A DNA stretch of 64,000 nt from JAJPHF01 sp035293805 (GCA_035293805.1 DATGMD010000020.1:1-64000); one strand, 5' to 3'. Shown: positions 52,176-60,670, counted from the stretch's first letter. Translations and numbers: made by a program. Notes: generated by a model not told the origin, from the sequence alone.

Positions 52176-53819
52176 TCAGGTAGGCAGCAGCTCGCCGCCG
52201 ACCGCCTGGCCGGGCGCCGCGAACAGCAGCGACTTGATGACGACCGGCACCACGTTCTGCGGCTCCAGCAGCGCGCCCACGTCGATGTAGTCGAACTCCT
52301 TGAGCTGCATGCCGTCGATCGAGATCACGTCGCTCGGCACGCCCAGGTCGTCCTTCAGGACGTGGCCGAGCGTCTTGCCGACGTCGCCGTCCACCAGCAG
52401 CACCAGCGGCCGCCCGTGCTCGATGGTGTGCGGGAGGCCCTGCACGATGCCCTCGGCGAGCGCCCGCAGCCGCGCGTACAGCGGGTCGCCGTGCCAGCGG
52501 AAGGCCAAGGCCAGCGCCGCGTGGCCGTCGTGCAGGTCGAAGCGCCGCAGCGCCCAGCGGATCGCCGCGGCCACGTCGTCGGTGCGCAGCGGCGCGGCCG
52601 GGTCGAGCGGCGGGAAGAGCACGGGCAGGTTGTGCAGCGGCAGCCGGGCGGGATCGGAGAGGAAGATCGTGTTGCCGCTGAGCTGCACCGAGAACTGCGA
52701 GGCGCCGATCACCGTCGCGCGGATGCGCTGCGCGGGCTCCAGCAGCGGCAAGGCGATGCGCCCGTCGGCCAGCGCGGCGCGAATCTCCGTCGCCAGCGCG
52801 GGCGCCAGGTCGCCGTAGTCGGTGTCCTCGCGGCCGTAGATGTACTCCGCCACGCCGCCCGAGAAGGTGATCGCCTCGGGCGGCACGTCGCGCGGCATCT
52901 CCGGCGTGACCAGGAGCGCGCGGGCGAGGTCGCTCGGCTGCTCGCGGATGACGCTCACGAGCGCGTCCACCATCGTCCGCGCCAGTCGCTCGCGCGCCGC
53001 GGGCGCCAGCGGCCGGCCGAGCGTCAGCTCCACGCCCGCCGCCTCGGCGATCTGCCGCGCCGGGCCCTCGATGCGCACCAGCCCGCCGTCCGGCCCGAAC
53101 GCCACCAGCCGGCCGCCGACCGCGACGGCGGCAGTGTGGAGCACCTGGCCGTCGTGGACGAGCGCGAGCTTGCTCGTGCCGCCGCCCACGTCCACGTTCA
53201 GCACGTTCTGGCGCGTCTGCCGCGAGAGCAGCAGCGCCCCCGCGCCCTGGGCGGCAAGCAGCGCCTCCAGGTGGTGCCCGGCCGAGGCGCAGACGAACTT
53301 GCCCGTCTCGGCCGCGAACAGGTCGGCGATGGCGCGGGCGTTGCTGCGCTTGAGCGCCTCGCCGGTGAGGATCACGGCGCCCGCGTCGATCGCGCTCGGC
53401 TCCAGCCCGGCCGTCGCGTAGGCTTCCTTGAAGAACGCCTGGAGCCGCTCGGCGTCGATGGTGTTGTCGGGCCGGTACGGCGTCAGCAGGATCGGGGAGC
53501 ACCACAGGATCTCGCGGTTCACCACCACGAAGCGGCTGGACATCTCCTCCTTCAGCCGCTGGAGGTGGACCCGCGCGAACATCAGGTGCGACGTGGAGGA
53601 GCCCACGTCCACGCCCACCGTCGTCAGCTCGACGTTGTCCACGTCCCAGATCGCCTTGCCGAGCGCCGCGAGCTGCTCGGGCGTCGGCGGCGGCTCGTCG
53701 TCGTGCGTGTGGTCGCCATGATGGTGATGGAAGAGCCCGTAGTAGGCCGCATCGGCCTCGTCGTGGCTGTGGTACGGCGTGTCGCTGGAGTGGGTGTGGC
53801 CGCTGTGCGAGCGCTCCAT
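52176..53819 (-). CDS. EutA-like reactivase (ASKHA ATPase) with His-rich N-terminus
   Basis: 547 residues. From ~65 on it follows EutA of the ethanolamine utilisation pathway: VGVDVGSSTSHLMFAR (phosphate 1, near 70), GAVILTGEALKRSNARAIA, CASAGHHLEALLAAQGAGA, NVDVGGGTSKLAL (phosphate 2, near 211), RATVIGASQFSVQLSGNTIF and FDYIDVGALLEPQNVVPVVIK. EutA reactivates coenzyme-B12-dependent ethanolamine ammonia-lyase by ATP-driven cofactor exchange. The first ~40 residues (HSGHTHSSDTPYHSHDE ... HHHHGDHTHDDE) are His/Asp-rich and absent from classical EutA. No eutB/eutC is in the window. ATG 53819 has AGGAGAG 8 nt upstream. Confidence 0.88.
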   Translation of the reverse strand: MERSHSGHTHSSDTPYHSHDEADAAYYGLFHHHHGDHTHDDEPPPTPEQLAALGKAIWDVDNVELTTVGVDVGSSTSHLMFARVHLQRLKEEMSSRFVVVNREILWCSPILLTPYRPDNTIDAERLQAFFKEAYATAGLEPSAIDAGAVILTGEALKRSNARAIADLFAAETGKFVCASAGHHLEALLAAQGAGALLLSRQTRQNVLNVDVGGGTSKLALVHDGQVLHTAAVAVGGRLVAFGPDGGLVRIEGPARQIAEAAGVELTLGRPLAPAARERLARTMVDALVSVIREQPSDLARALLVTPEMPRDVPPEAITFSGGVAEYIYGREDTDYGDLAPALATEIRAALADGRIALPLLEPAQRIRATVIGASQFSVQLSGNTIFLSDPARLPLHNLPVLFPPLDPAAPLRTDDVAAAIRWALRRFDLHDGHAALALAFRWHGDPLYARLRALAEGIVQGLPHTIEHGRPLVLLVDGDVGKTLGHVLKDDLGVPSDVISIDGMQLKEFDYIDVGALLEPQNVVPVVIKSLLFAAPGQAVGGELLPT

Positions 53820-54846
53820 CGGTCGGGCTCTCCTCATGGCGCATAGTTGCCCCCGGGATCGGCCGGTTGGTTGGCAGCATCCCGAGGGAAGCGGGGAGCC
53901 GCCAGGGCGACGACCCGCCGAATGCCGTCCTCTCCCCCTTCGTCTTGGTTAGGGAGGAGGTCAGGGGATCGGTCCGCCCCGCTCAGCCGCGCCGCCGCCC
54001 GCCGCGCCCCGCCACGCGGCGACGGCTCTGGCCGAACTGGCCGATTATGGGGCCCGGCCGGGCGCCGGTCAAGGCGCGGCGCCGCTGTCGCAAGCGTCCG
54101 CGAGGCGGGCGCTCAGATGAGTTATGTATGTGATGCCATAATGATGTGTCGTATGCCACAATACCGTTCGTGGAACGCACCACGATCGTTGCCCCCGAAG
54201 AGTTGCTGGGGTTCTTGTCGCACTCCTCGACGACATTGATGATGGCGCCTATCTGGTCGAGGACTTGCTCCCAGCGGATTAGCGCCGGATCCGCCAGCTC
54301 TGCGACCGCCACGCCGATGCCGATATCGGCTTTGTCGATGCGGCTGTTCTCGCGATCGTCGAGCGGTTGAACGAGCCGAAGCTGGCAACGCTCGACCGTC
54401 GCCATTTCGGGATGCTGCGCCCGCGCCACGTCGACGCCTTGCGGCTCCTGCCGGAATAGCGGCTGGGGGCCAGCAGCCTGCCATCCACCCCGGATGCCCT
54501 GGCGGTGCTCCGCCAGCCATACGTGCGCGCCTTCGCGCTCAGCCGTCGCGCTGGCCTGGCCGGCGCTGGCGCGGCTCGGCTCCCTGCACGCGCTCCGGCC
54601 GCGCGAAGCCGAGGCCGAGCTGCTGACCGGCGAGCCGTAGAAAATCGCCTCGGCCCCCGTCAGCGCTCTGCTAGACTTCTCGCAGCGGGCCGGGCCACTG
54701 CCGACATGTCGTAGGGCAGGAGCCGCGACCCTGCCGCCCAGTGGCCGCCCCCGGTCGCCGATTGCGGGACGACGCGGAATCGCGCCACCATCGTTGCGTC
54801 TGACATTCGTGCCGCGCTGCTCGTCACAACATGCTCAGGTTGGAAC
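53820..54846. other. decayed intergenic region
   Basis: About 1 kb between the EutA-like gene and the amidase gene. It has no intact gene. 53850-54120 is GC-rich without recognisable content. 54170-54459 is the vapBC remnant, and 54500-54640 holds a short frame ending ARLGSLHALRPREAEAELLT before a stop, perhaps another gene tail. Confidence 0.6.
54170..54459 (+). pseudogene. vapBC toxin-antitoxin remnant (antitoxin start joined to broken PIN toxin)
   Basis: GTG 54170 reads VERTTIVAPEELLGFL, the start of a ribbon-helix-helix-like antitoxin. Without any intervening toxin start, a second frame then gives the C-terminal half of a VapC PIN protein: LLDDIDDGAYLVEDLLPAD, a TAG at 54280-54282 where Tyr is expected, then RRIRQLCDRHADADIGFVDA, AVLAIVERLNEPKLATLDRR and HFGMLRPRHVDALRLLPE before TAG 54457-54459. 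The conserved acidic residues of ADIGFVDA remain. Deletion plus nonsense mutation makes it inactive. Confidence 0.7.
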
Positions 54847-55827
54847 ATGAACACATCGAATCGTTTCCCGCGGCGCCGACGCCACTGGCAGCTTGCGGCC
54901 GCCGGCGGGCTGCTACTGCTCGCGACCGCCTGCGCCGCTCTTGTCCCAGAGCCCGCGCCGCTGACGGCGCTCCCGGCGCCACCGCCCGCGGCGGCCCCGG
55001 CGGCGCCGCCCGCTGCGCGCGACGCCGCCACCCCCCAGGTCGAGGAGCCGGGGGCGCCGGCGAGCGAGCGCGAGGCGGCGCCGGCGGCCGCGAGCGATGC
55101 CCCGCCCGCCGCGGACGAAGCCACCGCCGTCGCCCCGGCGTCGTGCGACGGGACGCCCGCGCCGCTCGCGAGCCTGAGCCCTGACGAGCGGCGGCGGCTG
55201 TTCCGCGAGCCGCTGCCCCCGGCGGCCGTGTGGGACCCGCCCGGCCCGAAGCGGGTGGGCCTCCAGGCGGGCCACTGGCTGGTCGAGCAGGTGCCGCCCG
55301 AGCTGCACGGCCTGCAAGCCGGCACCAGCTTTGGTGGCAGGCAGGAGTGGGAGGTGAACCTCGATCTGGCCCTGCGCACGCAGGCGCTGCTGGAAGCGGC
55401 GGGCGTGCAGGTCGACGTCCTGCCCGCGACGGTGCCCGAGCACTACCAGGCGCACGCCTTCGTGGCGATCCACGCCGACGGGGACACGTCGGGCCGCGTG
55501 CGCGGCTTCAAGGTCGCCCGCCCGGGCTTTAGCTCCGTGCCGGCCGCCGACGACCAGCTGGTAGACGACCTGAACGCGGCCTACGGGGCGGCGACCGGCC
55601 TGCCGCGCGACGACGAGCACATCTCCCTGCGCATGCGCTACTACTACGCCTTCAACTCGCGGCGCTACTGCCACGCCGTCGCTCCCGGCGTCCCGCAGGC
55701 CATTATCGAGACGGGCTTCCTCACCAACGCCGCCGACCGCGGCATCCTGCTGGGCACCCCCGACGCCGCCGCGCGGGGCCTGGCCGACGGCATCCTGCGC
55801 TACCTCCACGACACCCCGAGCCCGTGA
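54847..55827 (+). CDS. N-acetylmuramoyl-L-alanine amidase (Amidase_3) lipoprotein
   Basis: 326 residues. An export signal with lipobox LLATAC (Cys29) precedes a long Ala/Pro linker (~35-105). The Amidase_3 zinc domain (~135-320) has LQAGHW (first His), EWEVNLDLA (Glu), FVAIHADGD (second His) and the catalytic Glu in IIETGFLTNAADR. It cleaves the amide between muramic acid and the peptide of cell-wall peptidoglycan, and is tethered outside the membrane. No strong ribosome site precedes ATG 54847 (AGGTTGGA is weak). Confidence 0.92.
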   Translation: MNTSNRFPRRRRHWQLAAAGGLLLLATACAALVPEPAPLTALPAPPPAAAPAAPPAARDAATPQVEEPGAPASEREAAPAAASDAPPAADEATAVAPASCDGTPAPLASLSPDERRRLFREPLPPAAVWDPPGPKRVGLQAGHWLVEQVPPELHGLQAGTSFGGRQEWEVNLDLALRTQALLEAAGVQVDVLPATVPEHYQAHAFVAIHADGDTSGRVRGFKVARPGFSSVPAADDQLVDDLNAAYGAATGLPRDDEHISLRMRYYYAFNSRRYCHAVAPGVPQAIIETGFLTNAADRGILLGTPDAAARGLADGILRYLHDTPSP

Positions 55828-55910
55828 GCCGCTGCCCGGTGGCCCGCCCCGCGGGGCGGCTCCACTTCAGGGCTAGCCTCCCCCTCGCGATCCCTGGCGC
55901 CCGCCGCGCC

Positions 55911-55939
55911 TTGCCGCGGGGGGCGCCCCTTGCTATACT
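55911..55939 (+). promoter_or_regulatory. promoter of the grd-like locus
   Basis: TTGCCG (55911-55916), a 17-nt spacer, and an extended -10 TGC-TATACT (55931-55939). It lies 51 nt before the lipoprotein ATG 55990 and can drive that gene and the GrdE-like gene. Confidence 0.7.
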
Positions 55940-55989
55940 CGCGCCCGTGCGCGGGCGCCCCACCGCCGCGCGTCCCGCCGGAGGACGCC

Positions 55990-57063
55990 ATGCGACCACG
56001 CCAGAGCCTCGCCCTCCTCGCCGTCGCGCTGAGTCTCGCGCTGGCCTGTGCCACGCCGCGCGCCCAGCCGGCGCCCACCCGCAGCCCGGCCAACACCGCG
56101 CCCGCGGCGAGCGGCGCGGACGCCGCGGCGCCCCCCGACGCGCCAGCGCCCCGCCACCTGACCATCGGCATCAGCTCCGCCGACTCCTCGGCTGTCCTGT
56201 GGACCGCGCGCGACGCGGGGCTCTTCGCGCGCTACGGCCTCGACGTCGACGTGCCGTATCTGAGCGGCGTGAAGGCCGTGCAGTCGCTCGTGGCGCACCA
56301 GACCGAGTACGGGCTCATCTCGGGCCGCACGACCAGCGATGCGTATCTCGCCGGCGCGGACGTCGTGCTGCTGGCCGGCCTCTCGACGACCATCGCCTTC
56401 CAGATCTTCGGGACGCCGGGCCTGGCTCAGCCCGCCGACCTGCGCGGCCAGACCATCGGCATCACCCAGTTCGGCGCCTCCACGGACTTCGCCGCGCGCC
56501 AGAGCCTGCGCCGCTTCGGCATGGAGGCCGACCGCGACTACAGCCTCTTCCAGACCGGCGGCACGCCCGAGAGCCTGGCGGCGCTGCAGAGCGGCGGCGT
56601 GCAGGCGGCGGTGCTCTCCTCGCCCTCGACCATCACCGCGCGCCGTGCCGGACTGCCGATGGTGCTCGACGTGGGCGAGCTGGGGATCCCGTACGTCGGC
56701 GGCGCCCTGGCCGTGAACCGCGACTTCCTGGCGCAGGAGCCGGACGTCAGCCGGCGCGTGCTGAAGGCCATCGTCGAGAGCATTCACTACGCGAAGACCA
56801 ACCCCGCGCCCACCAAGGAGATCATCGGTCGCTACCTGCAGACGAGCGACGACGACGTGCTCCAGGAGACCTACGATCTCCAGATCCAACGCAATCTCCA
56901 GCGCACGCCGACGGTGTCCCTGGAAGGCATCCAGACGGTGCTGGACACCGTCGCGGACGAGAATCCGCGCGCCCGCGAGCTGGCGCCGGCCACGCTGGTG
57001 GACCCCACGCTGCTCCAAGAGCTAGAGGCGAGCGGCTTCATCAAGCAGCTCTGGGGCGATTGA
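55990..57063 (+). CDS. ABC transporter substrate-binding lipoprotein, NMT1 type
   Basis: 357 residues. The lipoprotein signal ends at LALAC (Cys20), followed by an Ala/Pro linker to ~55. The binding fold then shows ISSADSSAVLWTARDAGLFA, YGLDVDVPYLSG, DLRGQTIGITQFGAS and a C-terminal lobe with VLKAIVESIHYAKTNP. GGAGGA lies 7 nt before ATG 55990. It lies 22 nt upstream of the GrdE-like gene under a shared promoter, so its ligand may be the amine or amino acid derivative processed by the reductase-like proteins. Permease and ATPase genes are absent. Confidence 0.92.
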   Translation: MRPRQSLALLAVALSLALACATPRAQPAPTRSPANTAPAASGADAAAPPDAPAPRHLTIGISSADSSAVLWTARDAGLFARYGLDVDVPYLSGVKAVQSLVAHQTEYGLISGRTTSDAYLAGADVVLLAGLSTTIAFQIFGTPGLAQPADLRGQTIGITQFGASTDFAARQSLRRFGMEADRDYSLFQTGGTPESLAALQSGGVQAAVLSSPSTITARRAGLPMVLDVGELGIPYVGGALAVNRDFLAQEPDVSRRVLKAIVESIHYAKTNPAPTKEIIGRYLQTSDDDVLQETYDLQIQRNLQRTPTVSLEGIQTVLDTVADENPRARELAPATLVDPTLLQELEASGFIKQLWGD

Positions 57064-57085
57064 GCGCGGGCGCGTCGGGAGAAGC

Positions 57086-58333
57086 ATGCGACTGGAGATC
57101 CGGCACTATCCGGTTGAGCGCGTCGTCCCCGGCCCCGCGACCCGCCTCGCCGGGCGCACGCTGGAAGTCGACCTGGCGGGGCTCCGCGACGACCTGGCCG
57201 CCGATCCGCGCGTGGCGGGCCTGACGGTCGACCTCGTGGCCCCCGGCGACTCGGTGCGCCTCGCCCGCGTCTTCGACCAGATCGAGCCGCGCGTCAAGCT
57301 CGCCGGCCCGGCGGGCGACTTCCCCGGCATCCTGAGCCCCGTGCGGCGCGCCGGCGCCGGCCGCGCCAACGCCTTGAAAGGCGTCGCGGTCACCGTGTGC
57401 AACCCGGACGACCCGAGCCTGCACAGCGCCCTCGACCTCGGCGGCGCGGGCGCCCGCTGGTCCGAGTATGCCAATCTGCACCACGTCGTGCTCAGCGCGG
57501 CCGCGCCGCCCGGTATCTCGGCCGCCGAGCACCAGCGCGGCCTGCTCGAAGCCGGCCTCAAGGCGGCGGTGGCCCTGGCCCGGACGACGATCGAGCGCGA
57601 GGCGGCCGCGGTCGAGGTCTTCGATCTGCCGCCGCTGCTGGCGCCCGCGCCGACCGACCTGCCGCGGATCGGCTACGTGTACCAGATCCGCTCCCAGCAG
57701 CGCCCTACCCTGGACGACGAGCCGATCCTCTACGGGAGCAACGTGCGCCATCTGCTGCCGACGCTGCTGCACCCGAACGAGGTGCTCGACGGGGCGCTGA
57801 CGACCGGCTACCACCTGTTCCAGACGGAGACCTACGCGATCCAGAACCACCCGGTCATCACGGCGCTCGCCCGCCGGCACGGCACCGAGCTATGGGTCAG
57901 CGGCGTCATCGCCATCATCACCACGCCCGCGCCCGAGGACCGCGCGCGCAACGTCGCGATGGCGGTCGGCCTGGCCGCCGACGTGCTGGGGCTCGACGGC
58001 GTGCTGCTCACCAAGACGGCGGGCGGCATGCCCGAGACCGATCTGATGCTGGTCGCCGAGGGCTGCGAGCAGGCGGGCGTGAAGACCGCCCTGATCGTCT
58101 GGGAGCGACTGACCAACGGCCGCAGCGAGAGCCCGCTGACGGTGTTCTCGCCGCTGGCCGACGCCATCGTCAGCACGGGCGACCGCGACGCCTGGATCAC
58201 CCTGCCACCGGTGGCGCGGGTCATCGGCTCGCCCGACCCGGCCGACGCCGGCACGCTGCGTCTGCGGCTATACGAGGTCCACGGCGGCATCAGCCAGCTC
58301 GGCGCCGGCCACTTCACGGCGGTCGATACCTGA
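57086..58333 (+). CDS. glycine/betaine/sarcosine reductase component B alpha/beta-like protein (GrdE-like), pyruvoyl Cys absent
   Basis: 415 residues, near the usual GrdE length. Family landmarks are MRLEIRHYPVERVVPG, PGDSVRLARVFDQIEPRVKL, GPAGDFPGILSPVRRAGAGR and, late, GLDGVLLTKTAGGMPETDLM. In true GrdE a Cys in a GNC segment near residue 242 undergoes self-cleavage to give the pyruvoyl group that binds the amine. Here the matching stretch is TTGYHLFQTETYAIQNHPVI and has no Cys. It should therefore not be processed into two subunits and may use a different carbonyl, or none. GGGAG precedes ATG 57086. It lies between the binding lipoprotein (22 nt) and a propeller protein, with the GrdB-like gene 2.5 kb downstream. 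Confidence 0.88.
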   Translation: MRLEIRHYPVERVVPGPATRLAGRTLEVDLAGLRDDLAADPRVAGLTVDLVAPGDSVRLARVFDQIEPRVKLAGPAGDFPGILSPVRRAGAGRANALKGVAVTVCNPDDPSLHSALDLGGAGARWSEYANLHHVVLSAAAPPGISAAEHQRGLLEAGLKAAVALARTTIEREAAAVEVFDLPPLLAPAPTDLPRIGYVYQIRSQQRPTLDDEPILYGSNVRHLLPTLLHPNEVLDGALTTGYHLFQTETYAIQNHPVITALARRHGTELWVSGVIAIITTPAPEDRARNVAMAVGLAADVLGLDGVLLTKTAGGMPETDLMLVAEGCEQAGVKTALIVWERLTNGRSESPLTVFSPLADAIVSTGDRDAWITLPPVARVIGSPDPADAGTLRLRLYEVHGGISQLGAGHFTAVDT

Positions 58334-58336
58334 CCG

Positions 58337-58351
58337 TATGGCAATGCCATA
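58337..58351. promoter_or_regulatory. small dyad after the GrdE-like gene
   Basis: TATGGC-AAT-GCCATA begins 4 nt after the stop. It is too short for a sure terminator and could be an operator half for the following gene. Confidence 0.3.
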
Positions 58352-58440
58352 GTCAAAACTCTCCGTAGCACCTCTCCTCTGGCGCAGATCTTGCAGACAG
58401 CCCACGTCTATGCGCCCGGGAGAATCCCGAAGCACCGGGT

Positions 58441-58485
58441 CCGCCGGAAGGCAGCTGCACTCCTGAGAAGTAGCCTCGCCGGCGG
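58441..58485 (+). ncRNA. structured leader candidate before the propeller gene
   Basis: CCGCCGG (58441-58447) pairs with CCGGCGG (58479-58485), and inside it AGGC (58449-58452) pairs with GCCT (58473-58476). The apical part contains ACT/AGT pairing. It lies ~50 nt before the start codon. I could not match it to a known riboswitch; a plain hairpin terminator after the GrdE-like gene is possible. Confidence 0.3.
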
Positions 58486-58534
58486 AATCGCGGGCCACTA
58501 ACGTCCTGCCCTCTGCGAAGAAGGGAGGGGCCCC

Positions 58535-60670
58535 ATGACTTCTCGGCTGCTGCATCCCATCACCGTTGTCGTCCTGATTATGCTCGCAGTTCCGGCGGCC
58601 GTGCAGGCGACGAGCGCCGCCGGCGGGAGCGAGCGGGCGGGTCGCGTCCTCGCCCAGCTCACCCCTTCCCCCACGCCGACGACCTCGCCGGTGCCGACCG
58701 GGACGGCCAGCCCCACCACCATCGCCACGCCCAGTGCGACCGCGACGCCTCAGGCCACGGCGACGACGCAGGCTACCGCGACGCCTCCGGCTACCGTCGC
58801 TCTGACCGAGACACCTACCCTCACCGCCGTGCTCACGGCCACGCCGACCGTCGCACTCACCCCGACCGCCACGTCCACGGTTACTAGCCTGACGGTGCCG
58901 CAGGCGATTGCCATGGTCCAGCCGAGCGGCCAGACCGGGGCGCCCTGCGCCACCGTGATCGGTCAGTCCTGCACCGTGTCCGGGCAGGTCACGGGCACCG
59001 GCTCGGTCACGGGCAGTATGAACTGGGGCGTCTCGGCCCAGATCCCCGCCGGCGTAGCAGTTGGCACCACGCCCGTGGCAGTCTTCGCCACGACCAGCGG
59101 CCTGGAGGGCTTCGCCTGCGGTCCCGTCGTGGCGAACGCGACCAGCGTGCTGTGTACCGGGACGACGAACGGTAACGCGCTGCAGAGCTCGAACGTCACG
59201 GTTGTGTTCGGCGCTGGCGTGTGGGTTACCGGCACGGTCAGCGGCCCGGGCGCCCAGACGCCGACGGCTACCCCCACGCCGCCGCCCGCCAGCTTGTCGG
59301 TCCAGCAAGCGCTGGCGCTCGTGCCGCCCAGCGGCCAATTCGGCGTGCCTTGCGCGGGGCAGCCCACCCAGATCTGTACCGTCAGCGGCCAGGTCGTCGG
59401 CAGTGGCCTGGCCCTCGGCAACATGCAGTGGACCCTGGTCGCGGCCGTGCCCGGCGGGGTCGCGGCGGGGACCGTGCCGATCGCGGTTTTCAGCACCACG
59501 AATGGGCTGCAAGGGTTCCCCTGCACCCCGACCGGGGCCGGGGCGGGGAGCGTGACCTGCCAGGGAACCCTCTTCGGCCTGGCCCTGCAGACCTCCACCG
59601 CCACGGTGATCTTCAGCCAGGGGGTCGCGGTGACCGGTATCGTCATCGGCCCCGGGCCGGCCCCGCCGCCCAGCGCGCCGAACGTGCTGCCCCCCGCCCC
59701 GCCCCTCGGCTACCTACCGGCGCCCCCGCCGCCGGTGGCCTATGCGCCGCCGCCACCGTCCGTGCCGTACCTGATACCCCCCTCGTTCGGGCCGCGCCTG
59801 TACGTGGCCAACTACAACGGAAACAGCCTGGCCGTGATCGATCCGGGGACGTATTCGCTGCTGGGCATGGTGCCGACGGCGGTCGGTCCGCTGGGAGTGA
59901 GCGTCAGCCCCGACGCCTCCCGCGCCTACGTGACCAACTACGGCAGCAACAGCGTCACGGTCCTGGACACCGACAGCGACACGGTGGCCGCGGATATTCC
60001 GGTCGGCCTTGGGCCCTTCAGCGTGGGGCTGACGCCCGACGGAGCCCGAGCCTTCGTCGCGAACTACGGCGACAACACGGTGTCGGTGGTGGACACTAAC
60101 GCCAACGCGGTCGTGGGAACGATCGGGGTCGGCGCGGGACCGGTGGCGGTCGCCGTGAACCCGGTCAACCCCTTCGCCTACGTGGTGAACCATGACGACA
60201 ACACCATCGCCGTCGTCGACGTCTTCAACAACGCGGTCGTGGCGGTGATTCCCGTGGGAGCCGGTCCGACGGACGCCAAGGTGAGCCCGGACGGTAGCCG
60301 GCTCTACGTCGCCAACCACGACGACAACACCGTGGCCGTGATCGACACCGGCAGCAACGCGGTGGTATCGGTCATCCCGGTCGGCCTGCACCCCGTGGAT
60401 CTGGCGGTGACCCCGGATGGGAGCCGAGTGTTCGTCGCCAACCACGACGACAACACCGTGGCCGTGATCGACACGGCGGCGTTGGCCGTCGAGGCAGTTA
60501 TCCCGGTCGGCGCCGGCCCCATGGATACCACGGTGAGCCCGGACGGCACGCAGGTCTACGTGACCAACCACGACGACAACACCGTGGCGGTCATCGACCC
60601 GTTTGCCGACGCGGTCGCCGCCGTGGTCCCCGTGGGGGAGGGCCCGGCGGGCGCGGCCGTGAAGCCGTAA
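58535..60670 (+). CDS. secreted seven-bladed YVTN beta-propeller protein with duplicated N-terminal domain
   Basis: 711 residues. The signal peptide (1-~32) is followed by a Thr/Pro-rich stalk (~42-118). Two ~115-residue repeats (~122-245 and ~256-375) each contain PSGQ, Cys pairs and a FxTTxGLxGFxC core. A Pro-rich hinge (~380-420) leads to a YVTN propeller (~421-711) with seven blades such as LYVANHDDNTVAVIDTGSNA. Blades recur every 42 residues, and parts are almost identical at DNA level, 126 nt apart (60311 and 60437). Such propellers bind surface partners. GGGAGGGG sits 5 nt before ATG 58535. Its place between grdE-like and grdB-like genes is unusual. Confidence 0.9.
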   Translation: MTSRLLHPITVVVLIMLAVPAAVQATSAAGGSERAGRVLAQLTPSPTPTTSPVPTGTASPTTIATPSATATPQATATTQATATPPATVALTETPTLTAVLTATPTVALTPTATSTVTSLTVPQAIAMVQPSGQTGAPCATVIGQSCTVSGQVTGTGSVTGSMNWGVSAQIPAGVAVGTTPVAVFATTSGLEGFACGPVVANATSVLCTGTTNGNALQSSNVTVVFGAGVWVTGTVSGPGAQTPTATPTPPPASLSVQQALALVPPSGQFGVPCAGQPTQICTVSGQVVGSGLALGNMQWTLVAAVPGGVAAGTVPIAVFSTTNGLQGFPCTPTGAGAGSVTCQGTLFGLALQTSTATVIFSQGVAVTGIVIGPGPAPPPSAPNVLPPAPPLGYLPAPPPPVAYAPPPPSVPYLIPPSFGPRLYVANYNGNSLAVIDPGTYSLLGMVPTAVGPLGVSVSPDASRAYVTNYGSNSVTVLDTDSDTVAADIPVGLGPFSVGLTPDGARAFVANYGDNTVSVVDTNANAVVGTIGVGAGPVAVAVNPVNPFAYVVNHDDNTIAVVDVFNNAVVAVIPVGAGPTDAKVSPDGSRLYVANHDDNTVAVIDTGSNAVVSVIPVGLHPVDLAVTPDGSRVFVANHDDNTVAVIDTAALAVEAVIPVGAGPMDTTVSPDGTQVYVTNHDDNTVAVIDPFADAVAAVVPVGEGPAGAAVKP
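60310..60476 (+). repeat. 126-nt blade repeat in the propeller gene
   Basis: The stretch starting GCCAACCACGACGACAACAC at 60311 recurs with near identity at 60437 (and more loosely at 60185 and 60563), one blade each. Low divergence points to recent blade duplication or gene conversion. Confidence 0.75.

Noticed and set aside
52017..53846. 609-codon plus frame antisense to the EutA-like gene
   Set aside because: No domain; explained by the high GC at third positions of the real gene.
53983..54429. Minus-strand protein of 148 codons opposite the vapBC remnant
   Set aside because: It is antisense to the recognisable PIN fragment and has no family pattern of its own.
58390..58530. Cyclic-di-GMP or cyclic-di-AMP riboswitch
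   Set aside because: Short pieces such as GCACTCC and GTAGCC recall these classes, but the conserved core order and helices are not present.
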